Origin: Sialis fuliginosa
Taxonomy: Eukaryota > Arthropoda > Insecta > Megaloptera > Sialidae
DNA length: 64,000 nucleotides
NCBI GenBank assembly: GCA_961205875.1
Contig: OY540811.1
Coordinates: 36,363,340 to 36,427,339, forward strand
Direction: 5' to 3'
The notes under the pieces were generated by a model. The model was not told where the DNA came from, made no database searches, and was given only the letters and a program-made list of their open reading frames with translations. This document shows, piece by piece, positions 18,975 to 29,330 of this stretch. How positions within the stretch are numbered: the first letter of the stretch is position 1; each line of letters opens with the position of its first letter. The translations under genes and the position numbers were made by a program.

Positions 18975-20396
18975 TCACCAAGGCACGGGTCTCGCACGAT
19001 AGGTAACCGTATGGGTAATAGTATTCTTTACCCTATGCAAACCAGCAGTAAGCCATGCGACTCTCTCATCAATAGATTCAACATCAGGCCGCCAAACATT
19101 GGCCATGTCAAAGTGGTAGAGCACCCTGCTCATGCTCTCAATTGCATCATCAAGGCTAATGTCTTTGTAGTTGTGTACAGTCTTATAGAGAACTTGGTTT
19201 CTCATCTGAGTGGAAAATTTAAAGATGATGGAACGGTGATCGCTCTGGATCAGTCCATCATTTAAACGCCAATCGCCAATTAGGGGCTGCAAATCGCCCG
19301 TCACAGCAGTGACATCAATGTTAGAGCTGCCACGTGATCCGTTAAACGTGGTAAGATCAGATCTTTGGTTCAGGACATACAAGTCGTTAGCTAACAGGAA
19401 GTTGGTCATAGACCTACCTCTGTTATCGTAAGTGGCGGAGTGCCACAACGTGGACTTTGCATATGCATCACAAGCAAATATTATAGGTCGTTCATGAAGC
19501 CTGTCAAGCAACGTCTGTACAGGCACTAAGTCAGCATCAATGTCGCCATGAGGCGGAAAATAGCAATTGACACAATAGAATACTCTATTCATGTATTGAA
19601 ACTGCACAACGGTGACCCGTTGTGAAGACAGGAACTCAAGGTAGAGACAATCAATGCTTTCATTGAACACATACACCGCAGTGTAGAATCTACTATCGGA
19701 GGAGTGGGAATAATTTCGGATAGAGGATCCGAAACCTGGCGAGCGCCACATATTTGTATCTCTGGATCGATAGCAATAAGGCTCATGTACAAGCGCAATG
19801 TTAAAATGCTCTCTCTCACACACCCTTCTGATCTCGGAGGTGGCTAATCTAGAGCCCTGCAAATTCACTTGTATTATCTTGAACGTCTTGAATCCCTCAG
19901 TTTCACGGTGTTCTGCCATAATCGATATTAGCAATGAGGTGGTTGATCTTTCGAATGTAGGTTTTGCACTCTCTGTATGGGCTAGGTCTTGTCCTTTGAA
20001 GTCGGCTCTTTTGCAGTTAGCGCAGCAGGGCTGTTTGTCTTGGTTAGGACAGTCCTTGTAGTCGTGTCCCTCCTCAGCACACGTGTCACATGTGAGCTTG
20101 CTCTTACAGTCTTTTGCCATATGACCGAATTTATGACACTGGAAGCATCTTATAACTCTGACATGATCAGTCATTCGAACCGAAGTCCATGCAACGTAAA
20201 TCTTGTTCAAAGCAGCCAGTCTCTGCCTGACCGCTGGTGGCACCTCGAGAACCCAATTGTTTGTAGCGTCATCTCTTCGAGATAGTGATATAACAGGTTT
20301 GATATCTTCAGTTCTGACATCATCTCTGAGATTTTGCGATATTATCGACTTGATCAACTCTTGCTTGCTGATCTCTTGCGGGACGCCATGCAGCAT
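18975..20396 (-). pseudogene. R1 ORF1-ORF2 fusion frame: zinc knuckles plus APE endonuclease (473 codons)
   Basis: Begins MLHGVPQEISKQELIKSIIS, then three knuckles (CFQCHKFGHMAKDC, CDTCAEEGHDYKDC, CCANCKRADFKGQDLAH). A small deletion after that joins ORF1 to the ORF2 frame (MAEHRETEGFKTFKIIQVNL), so two normally overlapping ORFs read as one. APE motifs follow: HEPYC, FACDAYAKSTLWHS, NIDVTAVTG and SDHRSI. The N of DANAKS, a catalytic residue in this nuclease family and present in copy 2, is Tyr here. The frame ends at TGA for Trp. Confidence 0.88.
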
Positions 20397-20704
20397 AATA
20401 CGAGGTCTGAGACTGTCAGGTGCAGAGACTGATAAATTGGCATTCTTAAGTGCCTAATCATGATAAGCTTTCTGATATCGTCAGTATTCGATTCTAATAT
20501 TACAGCACCCTCATTGGTGCGCACAACTCTATCGAGCTTAAGGCCCAAGGCCGACGGTGAAATACTCTTGAATATAAGCCTTCTTTGTGTCGTCGCTAGT
20601 CTTGCATGTTGAACCTTCGGCAGGCTTGATGACGATTCTCGTCTTGTTGCCCTTAACAGTGTGTTTACCAGGAACATTGAGCCGTAGAGTAGTCTGTCTT
20701 GAAG
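20354..20704 (-). pseudogene. R1 ORF1 N-terminal piece, truncated at the 28S junction
   Basis: Frame 20354-20677 gives LGLKLDRVVRTNEGAVILES and TDDIRKLIMI; the other frame at 20600-20700 reads LRLNVPGKHTVKGNKTRIVI and SDDTKKAYIQE, which looks like the preceding part of ORF1. A frameshift near 20580 joins them. There is no start region left: R1 begins within ORF1 right after 28S GATTCCCAC, so the element was 5' truncated on insertion. Confidence 0.75.
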
Positions 20705-20709
20705 CGGTG
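20705..20709. repeat. 5-bp target-site duplication CGGTG (left), paired with 23585-23589
   Basis: CGGTG precedes the left CACATAGG end and also follows the right CGTATGTG end at 23585-23589. A GC-rich 5-bp duplication is the known hallmark of Transib insertion. The second copy is part of the 28S fragment, and the first borders R1. Confidence 0.9.
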
Positions 20710-20745
20710 CACATAGGTCGATTTAACAGATTTAGGCGGTCAAAA
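20710..20745 (+). repeat. left terminal inverted repeat of Transib
   Basis: CACATAGGTCGATTTAACAG then ATTTAGGCGGTCAAAA, the inverted partner of 23549-23584 with seven mismatches. The mismatches cluster between the CACATA end and the GGTCAAAA block, so two conserved blocks are separated by a variable spacer. Confidence 0.9.
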
Positions 20746-20949
20746 TTATTTTATAGTGTATTTTGACTTTAAATCATTTATCTTAATGCGAATTATTGCC
20801 CATTGTAAAATTAGCATATATTTCCCGCGAAAAAGTGAGAAAATAAGAAATAAAAAAAAAAAAAATTCAATAAATAATCACAATTTATTTTTAATAACGA
20901 TTTTGTGGAACAAAAACACATACATATTTTACAATTATTATTAATTTCA

Positions 20950-23315
20950 TTATAAATTTTGATCCATGTCTGAAGTATCGGATTCGGTATTCGGGTCAGC
21001 CGGTAGTAACATTTTGATTGCTTCAGGGCAAAATGATCTTGGTTTGATCCTTCTTTTTGTTTGCTTCGTGCTGCTTAAAAGAGGATCCGAACTCAATAAC
21101 AGTCTGTTATATACATCAAGATTGCATTCCTCCCTCGAGAACTTTCTCGCGTAGTTTTCGCGGTATAATCGAAAATGCTTATTTCTAGCTTCTGCTGCCT
21201 CTTCTGACAACTGTCCTATAGGCAATAAGGCATTTTCAATTATAGCTGAACCATGAATTAATATCTTATGCATGGTAGGACTCATTGGATGCCACCCATA
21301 TAGGTCGACATATAATTTCGCAGTTGCCATGGCATATTCATCGAATTGTTGGACGTCTATTTTATGACCACTTGAGATAGTTTCCAATACAACTTTCAAT
21401 CTATATATTAGTTCAATATCTACTTTTGTAATGTCAGCAGCTAATTGGGGATTTTCAAAGAACCTTCGGCTAGTATTACCATCATTGGTGTTACCGAAAT
21501 TAGCTTTTGGCATGTCGACTAGCAATCCAGTTTCTTTTCGAAATCTTTCCTGAATATGTTTTTTTGTAAGCACTTCTAACTCTTTTTCTTCGTCAGTTCT
21601 TTTCTCTCTGTACTTTTTTACTGGTAATTTATACGCCAGATGCAAAACGCTTTCAAAAATTCGAATCCTGGCGTGTAGTACAGATAGTCCAAATTCAATA
21701 GCCGTAGAACTTGTATTTAACTTTTTGGTCAGATTGTTAAAGTCTTCAGATGTTGATCCGCATATATAACACTGACTTGTTGATTTCGTATCTGTTGCAG
21801 CATTACACACCTTGCCATCGATCATGGTCATCTTAAAGACATGTTCAAACATGAATTTGCTCTCGTGCAAAACTACTTCAGTAAGTTTTAACTTTTTAGC
21901 AGATTCTTCAACGTAACTAATTTCCTCCTTTGTTACGTCAGTAGTTTCTTTGACAAACCTAAATCGTATTGGTCTGCAATATCTAGGTGATGACGGTGTT
22001 GGATTTTGCCAAATTACTTTTTTGCTATCTTTGCCACAAAGTATTCGAAGTGGTACAAAAGAGGTTATAAATATGTGTGCATCTGAGGCAACGTCGTCGT
22101 CGAATTTTTGTTTATATTTAGCTTGTTGGGATCCGTCACAACCCCATTTACAGATAATTTTCAAAGAATTTCTTTCATTGTCTTTTAAAGAACAAAGAAT
22201 TTCTTCTAATGCTATTGATAAGCGCTTAACTGTATTGTCTATCAAGCTTTGTAAATTGCTTTCTGCGCAGGTACTTGTGACCTTCATACAATCTTTGGGC
22301 GGGTAGCATTCTTTTTTTTCCTTTAATAATAATTCATAACACGGATAAAAGGATTTATTAGTATTTCTAATAATTTCATATTGTCGCTTGGTTAAATCGG
22401 CTTCCACGAACATTGCTAGGGCTTGTAACGGTGTAAGAGAAGTAATTTCTTCTTGATCAGATTTTCTGTACGCTTTTCTGTATTTCCCTGCACGAGTTGG
22501 AGAGTTTGTGATTTCTTTTAATATTTTTGATGCATCTCTTTTTCCTCGAGCCTGCAGTGTTGTTTGAGCTGCATGAACGATTACTTCATCACCAAGCAAA
22601 GAACGAATCTCTTCTGTTTTTCTTCTTTTAGTCCTCTCACTAGAATCTTCAAATGATTTAGAAGGCCGACCCGGTCGGTTTTGTTTATTTACTGAAAGTT
22701 CAAACGTTCCTTCTAACCACGCTTCATTGGTTTTAAGAAACACTGCTTCTTTTCTATGGGCTTTAGACCATTTTTCTTTCATGGACGATTTAAAATGTGC
22801 AAATCGTTGTTTCAAACTGCTTAAATTATCTGGCGTATCACCATAACAGGACAACAAGTGATTTTCCAGATATTTAAGTTTTTCGTCCAAATTAGGCAAA
22901 TCTTGTTCCTGCATTTGGTCGTAAAGATATTTACGAGTCACTATAGTTATACCCGAAGTACCAGGTACACCTAAAATAACGAAAATGACACATTATTACG
23001 TTTGAAACAAAAGTTGATTATTTTTCTTTTTGTGACCTTATCCACAAAAAACCCTATAACTTTGTCATCCGCAGTTATCTGCATACAAATTGAACGTCAT
23101 TATTTAGCCTAATATATGAAGTATACAATACAATAAAAAATATTGCCCGATTGGAGGCGATAATATAAAAAAATGTCTTATGAATATGAAAATAAAATAA
23201 AATTTTATTACAAAACGGCCTATTATTGAAGTTCTACAAATAGTATAAAAAAACGATAAACATCATTTAAACATATCAAGTAACATTGATTCTTACCTGA
23301 ATTATTCGAATCCAT
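20950..23315 (-). CDS. Transib transposase (RAG1-like), two exons, 679 codons, apparently intact
   Basis: Exon 1 is 23297-23315 (ATG, MDSNNS plus one base), with a GTAAGA donor. Exon 2 is 20950-22970 after a TTATTTTAG acceptor. Joined, they are 2040 nt, exactly 680 codons with stop, starting MDSNNSGVPGTSGITIVTRK. The predicted catalytic residues of the Transib/RAG1 family are all there: CDG (Asp about 285), MTMIDGKVCNAATDT (Asp about 391), and LSEEAAEARNKHFRLYREN (Glu about 600, aligned with the RAG1 SEGNESGNK motif). A CYIC zinc pair follows the second Asp. It acts by cut-and-paste DNA cleavage in the nucleus. There are no stops or frameshifts, in contrast to every neighbour. A domesticated gene is an alternative, but the TIRs and target duplication argue for a transposon. 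Confidence 0.9.
22971..23296 (-). other. 326-bp intron of the Transib transposase gene
   Basis: GT-AG bounded (GTAAGAATCA ... GTTATTTTAG) and AT-rich. Splicing keeps one continuous frame of 680 codons; without it the protein would start at an internal Met and lose 16 residues. No other ORF is seen inside. Confidence 0.8.
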
Positions 23316-23548
23316 CACAATTACTTTAAAAGATTAGGTGGACAACACACAATTTCACTTTGTTTAAATGTTTATACTGAGAGCGCTGAGAAAATGACGT
23401 GTACTTTGTGAGACGATCAAGTTTCAACTACCTGCGCAAGTGCATGTTGACAGGTTCGGGAGTGGGGATGGTATATTATTGTTACCTGGCATTGTCCTTT
23501 ACCTCTGCTATAATGTTTGTATTTGTAGCACCACTTTTGAAATTTGAC

Positions 23549-23584
23549 TTTTGACCGGCTAATTATTACAAATCGACGTATGTG
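23549..23584 (-). repeat. right terminal inverted repeat of Transib
   Basis: On the minus strand it reads CACATACGTCGATTTGTAAT then AATTAGCCGGTCAAAA, matching the left end. Confidence 0.9.
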
Positions 23585-23598
23585 CGGTGGGAATCTCT

Positions 23599-23646
<48 letters not shown>
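23585..23646 (-). rRNA. 28S fragment spanning exactly R2 site to R1 site
   Basis: Minus strand TAGCCAAATGCCTCGTCATC, then ACGCGCATGAATGGATTAA, ending GATTCCCACCG: the 62 bp between the R2 cut and the R1 cut in 28S. One substitution (TTAAAGAG for TTAACGAG) is seen. It belongs with 15967-16350: the two are the halves of one 28S unit split by R1 (and Transib). Confidence 0.93.
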
Positions 23647-24365
23647 TGTAAGAGAAACACACGTTTCTCCCGCCGTGCATCCCGCGAAACGGAATATAAG
23701 GCTACGACGGGAGACCTTTCGGCACCGAGGTACCGCCGCTGCAGACACACTAACAGAACCGGACGCTTCCGTCTTACACCCAGGCATGCAGCATCGCAAT
23801 GGCGCGCTGAGACACCTGAGCCGGGTTCCCGTCGAAGAAGAGGACAACAAAGCCCTCACTGAGGGACGGGCATCGGCGTGCGATCTGCAACAGCACCCCA
23901 TAGCTCTCCCCATAAAAAAAAAACAATAAGCTAGCTCTACTAGCTGGTTGAAGGTTCTGGATATAGTCTTCCAGTATATTTGATTCCGCCTACATCCATT
24001 CTTACTACTATCGATGCGTCACTGGTACTGGGCAATTGTGATGCTTCACATGTTGGACATTTTGTCATGGATGTTGATGTTGTAGGTGCATGGACGCCGT
24101 CACTTCTTTCAGGAGGGTGTATCTCCAACTTTTTTTCTATTATTTGCACTGGACTGATGTTAAATCCATGGACATCTTGTTGTAATTACTTGCGTTCTCC
24201 AAGTTTTGGACCGAGGAGGCCGTGACCCTTGCAGTAGTGACTGCGGTCATAGACTGACCCCCCCGGCCGACATCAGTCTGGGAGGACCTAGCCGCTTATC
24301 GAACTCCTGCTCCAGCCGAATGGCCAGCGGATGAGCACCTGCATAGTCAGCAGAAGAGACATTAC
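23647..24365 (-). mobile_element. candidate internally deleted R2 element (SIDE-like), 719 bp
   Basis: It lies directly upstream of an intact R2 half-site TAGCCAAATG (23646/23647), the position of an R2 3' end, but has no RT or endonuclease. The minus strand has one short frame (23940-24149) with MTKCPTCEASQ and ends in a GC-rich stretch (23650-23900) after an A-run, suggesting a 5' region joined to a 3' UTR. Internally deleted R2 derivatives mobilised in trans are known in other insects. A 7-bp hairpin (AGACTGA ... TCAGTCT) lies at 24253-24281. It shows no clear similarity to R2-A or R2-D UTRs here, so it may come from a third R2 lineage. Confidence 0.5.
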
Positions 24366-24384
24366 ATGACGAGGCATTTGGCTA
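24366..24384 (-). rRNA. 19-bp 28S remnant, right half of the R2 site
   Basis: Minus strand TAGCCAAATGCCTCGTCAT sits between R2-A copy A4 (3' end at 24385) and the 5' end of the element at 23647-24365. So two R2-type insertions lie in tandem, separated by only 19 bp of target. Confidence 0.9.
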
Positions 24385-25079
24385 TGATCTATGTACGGCT
24401 TGCCCGCACACACTTTCCACGTTCTTGTAGGTGTGGTGACCTTAGGACGGACTGTCCTCAAGGTGGGCCACTGGCTGGCAGCTTCCAACTTAATGGAATA
24501 GTGCTCGCCATTATTCGCCAGTCGCCCCTGCCCCACTGGGAACACACGCATGTCTCGCAAATCTACCATCTAGCGCTTCTAGCCTCTAAAACTTTGCTCG
24601 ACTGCCAGGTCATTGGAAAAATTAAGCAGAGTCCTCTGCCGTATCAGAGGTAAACGGAACTTTGCCAGGTAATCTTACCTGTTGCCCATGGGGTCCCACG
24701 TGGAGGGGTCCGTCCCGGTAAAAACCGGCTCTGCCGCCGCGAGGGGTCAGGTCGCGACTCGCACACCATGTGATAAAATTAAACAAGTGAGGTTGACTAG
24801 GCCTCATTAAAAAACGGTCGTTTGTATAAGGAACGACCGGTGGACAACACAAGCTTAAAAGCCTCCACCTGTAAATAGGGTGGAGGTGGTTAAAAGGTCA
24901 TAAAAACAGTGTTAAAAGCCTCCACCTGTAAATAGGATGGAGGTGGTCAATAAATAGTCCTTGTTTAAAAATAATAAATAAATAAATAATTTAAAAGATA
25001 GAATATTTTTCTATACACGTTAAAAGAGATCATGGTGTGCTATTGGACTAGGAGATTTGATTTAAAAACAAGTGTCACC
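24385..25079 (-). other. 3' UTR of R2-A copy A4 with two hairpin repeats
   Basis: Nearly the same as 9932-10683. The GCCTCCACC ... GGTGGAGG unit occurs twice (near 24857 and 24914) versus three times in A2. A4 and A2 share the terminal sequence next to 28S. Confidence 0.8.
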
Positions 25080-27538
25080 TCACCCGCCGAGCTTGCCGGT
25101 GGCGATGGAGGGGGCGTCGTAGTCCATAAATTGATGATAAATTTCAATGGAACTACGCAGGGCGATTAAAGAAATTGTTAATAAAGTTTTACGATCCGTT
25201 ATGCTGAGCTTTTGTAAGGCAAGGATCGTCTCCTTGGGCATCGCCCCCCTCGTTCCTAGCACGACAGGTAGGACTTCCCCAGGGTCAACGGCGTGTATCT
25301 TCTGGAGGTGAGGCAGCAACCTACTGTATTTGTCGTCCTTCTCCTTCCGCCCGTTAGCGAGATAATCTTTGTCCTCGTGGCGGACGGTTACGTCGACCAC
25401 GAAGACCCTTTCCCGGTTCTTTACTACCAGGTCCGGTTTGAGATTCCCACCGTCTGGGTCGGGGAGTGTAGGTTCTAGAGTAATTGCTGCCTCAGGGTCC
25501 CTGGTGGTGAGACGGTCAACCACCACCCCAAGAATGTCATTATGACGCTTGATCCTCCGGGGTTTCGTAGAAGTACATTGCCCCAAGATGTGTGCCTGTG
25601 TCTCCAACAAGCTGCTTGAGTAGGCTTGGCTGATATAGCCAAGCATTGCCGATTTTGTCGTCAGTGAGGGACGGCTCTGACTTTCCCTGCGAACTGCATG
25701 TCGCCCAATGTGCAAGTTCCTGTCGCTTGGCCCGCTTCTTGTATTGATCGATCTCTTTGATCGTGTTTGGCCAAGCGACGCGGGCAGATGCTGCATATTG
25801 CCTGAGACGGTGTTCCAGGCTAGAGCTCTCTGCCAGAGCTTGCATTGATGGGTCTTCACTGTGTAGGAAGTTAAACCCAGCCTTCAAGGTGGAGCTAACA
25901 GCAATAGTCTCCAACCTGGGGAAACCTAGTCCCCCGTCTCGCTTGCCGCTGTAAATAAAACCATTAGTGACGCATTGCGGCAAGTGGAATATGCCTCGTA
26001 TCACTACTCGTAGCTCCCGGTCTAACTCCCTGAGCAGAGTCAAGGAAGTCAGTGAAAGTACAATTGTGTACAAGTAGTGCGGGACTAGGTATCGGGAAAT
26101 AATTTCGGCCTTTCGGGGAGGTTTAAGCGCTAGTCGTTGCACGCGTTGTAGCGCATTGCAAAGGGATACTTTTAGGCCCTCCGAAGTCACACCAGCCCAA
26201 GGAGAGATATTAAGACCGAGGTAGGTGAGCTTGGAATCCGCATACGGAATCGGCTCCCCACCATTGAGTTGCAGCCCAGGATCTGCTAGGTACCAGGAGA
26301 CTTTTTCCTTACACCCACCGTTGTTAATTTGGAATGCAGAGCATTTGGGGGCGGATATTGCCATTCCGAGCCTAGCAGGGCGTTGGCCTGTGGTACAGTA
26401 TTTGCAGTTAAGATTAGGTCGTCTGCAAAAGCCAGCACGGGGATGTCAACATCCCCTACCTTGTATCCTGGGAGCCTTTCCAGCGATGCCAGTAGGACGT
26501 CTAATATGGCATTGAATTTAAATGGTGAGAGTATGACAGGAATGAAATGACCATCATTCCCTATGACCATCATTCCCTATGACCGTGTGCACGTCCTTGT
26601 AACTGTCTACCACGAGTCTTACCACATATTCGGGCAGACCTTTCCCCCGCAGTGCTGGCCCTATGGCTTCATGGGGTATCGTATCGAAGGCCTTGGACAA
26701 GTCCAATTGCACTGCGACCAGGCCCTGATTGCACTTTGAGTGTCTGAGCATCTCATTTAGGACGTGCACATTATTGAAACACCCCGCCTCAGACACAAAG
26801 CCCTTTTGGCGGGGTTGAAGCGTACCACTTTTCTCAATCTCTGGTCGATCACTCCCCAGAAAATACGACTCAGGATTGAGCTTATGGTAATCGGGCGAAG
26901 ATTTTGAGCTAAAGAAGGGTCTTTGCCCTCCTTAGGAATCAAAGTGGTACGATTGGCCCTCCATTGTGTGGGCAATTTATTTGTTATAATAATGATATTG
27001 TATAATAAATGGAGGACCGCTGCTGCTGGCTTGCCGGTTATGTTTGCTTTCTTGAGCCCATCTGGGCCAGCAGCAGTGTCAGACTTGGTTATACCCACCC
27101 TTTGGACAATCTCCTTCACTGAGATCGGTGCAAGCACGTCACTCAGGGGGATCAGTTTTTCAGGGGGTCGATTTGTGGAAGGTTTACAGCCGGCTTGGTC
27201 TCCCAGAGACTCTTGTATAACCGTTCCACATCGGCTGGCTCTGGACGCTTAGGATAGTCTTCAAGCCAGTCGATGCCAAGTCTGACATACTTAGCAATCA
27301 GTCCTGGATTTTTATTGTAGAGGTCCTGGGTTCTGGCATAGATGTACCGTCGGCGGGCACTCCGTTTGCCAGACCGTGTTTTAGTTTTGGGGCGTTTTTC
27401 TCCAGTGGTAGCTGTACTGGTGCTGGTGAGGCGCGCTAGGACTTGCGCGTATATATTGTCAAGCATGCTTTGGGACATAGTCTCGTCCTCATTCAGCTCA
27501 TGCAAAACGCCCTGAAGCATTATGAGTGCACTACTCAT
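25080..27538 (-). pseudogene. R2-A linker, RT and endonuclease with several deletions
   Basis: Linker RRRYIYARTQDLYNKNPGLI lies at 27152-27538. RT pieces: GPDGLKKANI and AQNLRPITISSILSRIFWGV (26757-27137), VQLDLSKAFDTIPHEA (26554-26796), VLAFADDLILTANTV (26286-26573), thumb (25540-26364). A 30-nt deletion near 26529, relative to A2, removes motif B (RGVKQGDPLSP), and CCATCATTCCCTATGA is tandemly duplicated beside it. A roughly 115-nt deletion at 25616 removes the first two cysteines of the CCHC knuckle. The endonuclease is intact here: NLKPDLVVKNRERVFVVDVT. So A4 and A2 are broken in different places. Confidence 0.9.
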
Positions 27539-27975
27539 GGATGCTTCGACTACTGGAGTAAGTGTGATTGCTTTGTTATTATCGGCTAGGGCTGTCGTTA
27601 TGTGCTCCTCCCTCCAGGTCTCCGATGAAATCTCTGGAAGGTCGCAGTCTGTTACCGCAATCGCCGGGCCCTATTGAATTACAGCGATTGCAGGATGAGG
27701 CGGATCCCCGGGGAATTGGGATTCAGCCTCTTCATCATGTGGCATTAAATCCTCAACAGGATGGTTAACATGCATGAGATTATTAAGGTAATCTCTGTAC
27801 CTTTGATATCCCGGGTCTGCCCGCTTGTCTCTTATCTGCCTATTAGATTTACCCGGGATATGCTTCGCGATTTCTACGGCGATGAACCGCTCGCCCCAGA
27901 ACCGCCTTTCTAAATTAACGAGGAGATTTGTATCCTCCTCGTTCCAGGTTTTACCTGTAGGACATGGGGGAGGTG

Positions 27976-28326
27976 CTACCTCTTCTCTCCCCTCGCCTGA
28001 TTACGGACGAGCGGATGCGTGAGACGCTCATGCTGTGTGAGCCCCACTAGTGTATTAAAAGACCTAGGGCACGATTTGCATCTATGTGTTGCATCGTCGT
28101 CGGCCTCTAGGGGTGGTCCTTTGCACTTCGGCATATGGCACTGTATAGCGTGTAGGGACCTGAAACTTTTGCTACAGACGCTGCAGAGGTACTGGATATT
28201 ATCATGCTGATGCATAGCCTCAGCATGACTTACCTCGCTTTTGATATTGAATGTCATATGATTCCCCTTTTCAGTTTGGAGACATAAATTACAAGAACGT
28301 GGCTGGAAGGGGAGGGAGATGATCAT
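27976..28326 (-). pseudogene. R2-A copy A4 zinc-finger domain
   Basis: Three fingers as in A1 and A3: CNLCLQTEKGNHMTFNIKSE ... HAEAMHQH, CSVCSKSFRSL ... CHMPKC and CKSCPRSFNTLVGLTQHERL. A small insertion (EKG) enlarges the first finger loop. The frame runs into the Myb region after HPLVRNQARGEKR with a deletion relative to A1. Confidence 0.85.
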
Positions 28327-28477
28327 AGTCCGTTTTATCGCGCAGCCGTCAACAGAGACCCCTGCCGTGATTTTAATCTCCCGGGGGGAGCGGGGTCAGA
28401 TTCTTCACCCCCGTCCGAGGCTTCATATAAAGAACTATCCATGTTTTATTTAAAGCAGTGTAAGTAGACACACTGGG

Positions 28478-29330
28478 TTTTAATATTTGAAGACTGCATG
28501 TTTTTTTTACATGTGTGCGAAACCTATGAAGCGCCTCTTTTTTTCACGAATCTTAATGTTTCAACTTATTTTTATTTCTTATTTGTTATTTGTTTCTAAT
28601 CTTCTATCATCTGTTTCTAAAAAAGTATGAAATTCACACATTAATACTTAACAATACAAACAATACACCTACAAAAAAATATGTAATTTAAAAATATTGA
28701 TAAGAAACATAAAAGTGTGACTAACTCATTATAAATTAATATATATTTATTGTAAATGTATTTACCATTTGGCATACCATTATTTCATTTGTTATTTAGA
28801 TTTGATTTTGGTTGAAATTTGATACTTTTTATTATGTTTCGATTGGGTATAATATGTCTCAATATTTTCACTGGTAAAAAGATGAACGATTTGTTCGGCT
28901 AGTTCTTGAAATCTCACTTGTTTGATACTATAGAAAAATATGATTAATTTAATATGGTACAATCAGAAATTGCCCTTAATAACAAATTTATATATGTATA
29001 TGTATATCATCAGTATAATAAATATAATATAGTGACTAGTGACGTTAATATATGAATTATAAATAAATAAATTGTTTAAACGTCAAAATTTAATAGAATA
29101 AAAAGTATTCGCGCAAGCTTTCGATTCACAGAATCATTGTCAGGCTAAAATATAATAAATAACAATTAAATACAATTAATATAATGAAAAATATTGATAT
29201 TTTAAAATAAAAATTCAGAAAATATACCTATTATTAAAGATCAAAATGTGAGAACGATGTCGTTAAACAATTAATTTGTTTTTATATCATCAGTATACTT
29301 ACATAAAAGAATCTTACTGTTTGGGATGCC
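28478..29330. other. AT-rich unassigned DNA with an hAT fragment at 28516-28592
   Basis: Start of the AT-rich region. 28516-28592 (TGTGTGCGAAACCTATGAAG ... CTTATTTGTTA) repeats 29366-29443 of the neighbouring hAT in the same orientation, so it is a fragment of that family. The rest shows nothing I can name. Confidence 0.7.

Larger units (their letters stand above)
16351..20704 (-). mobile_element. R1 non-LTR retrotransposon copy 1 at the canonical R1 site
   Basis: Its 3' end is an A-rich tail meeting 28S at the R1 target (16350/16351), and its 5' end adjoins 28S ending GATTCCCAC, now separated by the Transib insertion at 20705. It is 5' truncated inside ORF1. In order it has partial ORF1, APE endonuclease, a duplicated linker, RT and the C-terminal knuckle. 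Several stops and catalytic changes make it inactive. Confidence 0.93.
20710..23584 (-). mobile_element. Transib (RAG1-related) DNA transposon, complete, 2875 bp
   Basis: The ends are inverted: CACATAGGTCGATTT and CACATACGTCGATTT start a repeat of about 36 bp that also matches at TTAG-x-CGGTCAAAA, with 29 of 36 positions equal by my count. The ends start with CACA, like Transib termini and the RAG recombination heptamer. A 5-bp CGGTG duplication flanks it. One spliced transposase gene fills the minus strand. It interrupts the 28S/R1 5' junction, so it arrived after the R1. Confidence 0.93.
24385..28477 (-). mobile_element. R2-A-like retrotransposon copy A4 (almost full length, inactive)
   Basis: Spans 3' UTR, endonuclease, RT, linker, Myb and zinc fingers. 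The 3' end is at the R2 half-site. At 28477 homology to the 5' region of A1 stops (CACACTGGG), so about 200 bp of 5' end are missing and AT-rich DNA follows. It is the right edge of the rDNA-related region. Confidence 0.92.

Noticed and set aside
20950-23315. domesticated RAG1-like host gene
   Set aside because: Inverted ends, a CGGTG duplication and its position inside an R1/28S junction show a mobile copy; nothing indicates a host role.
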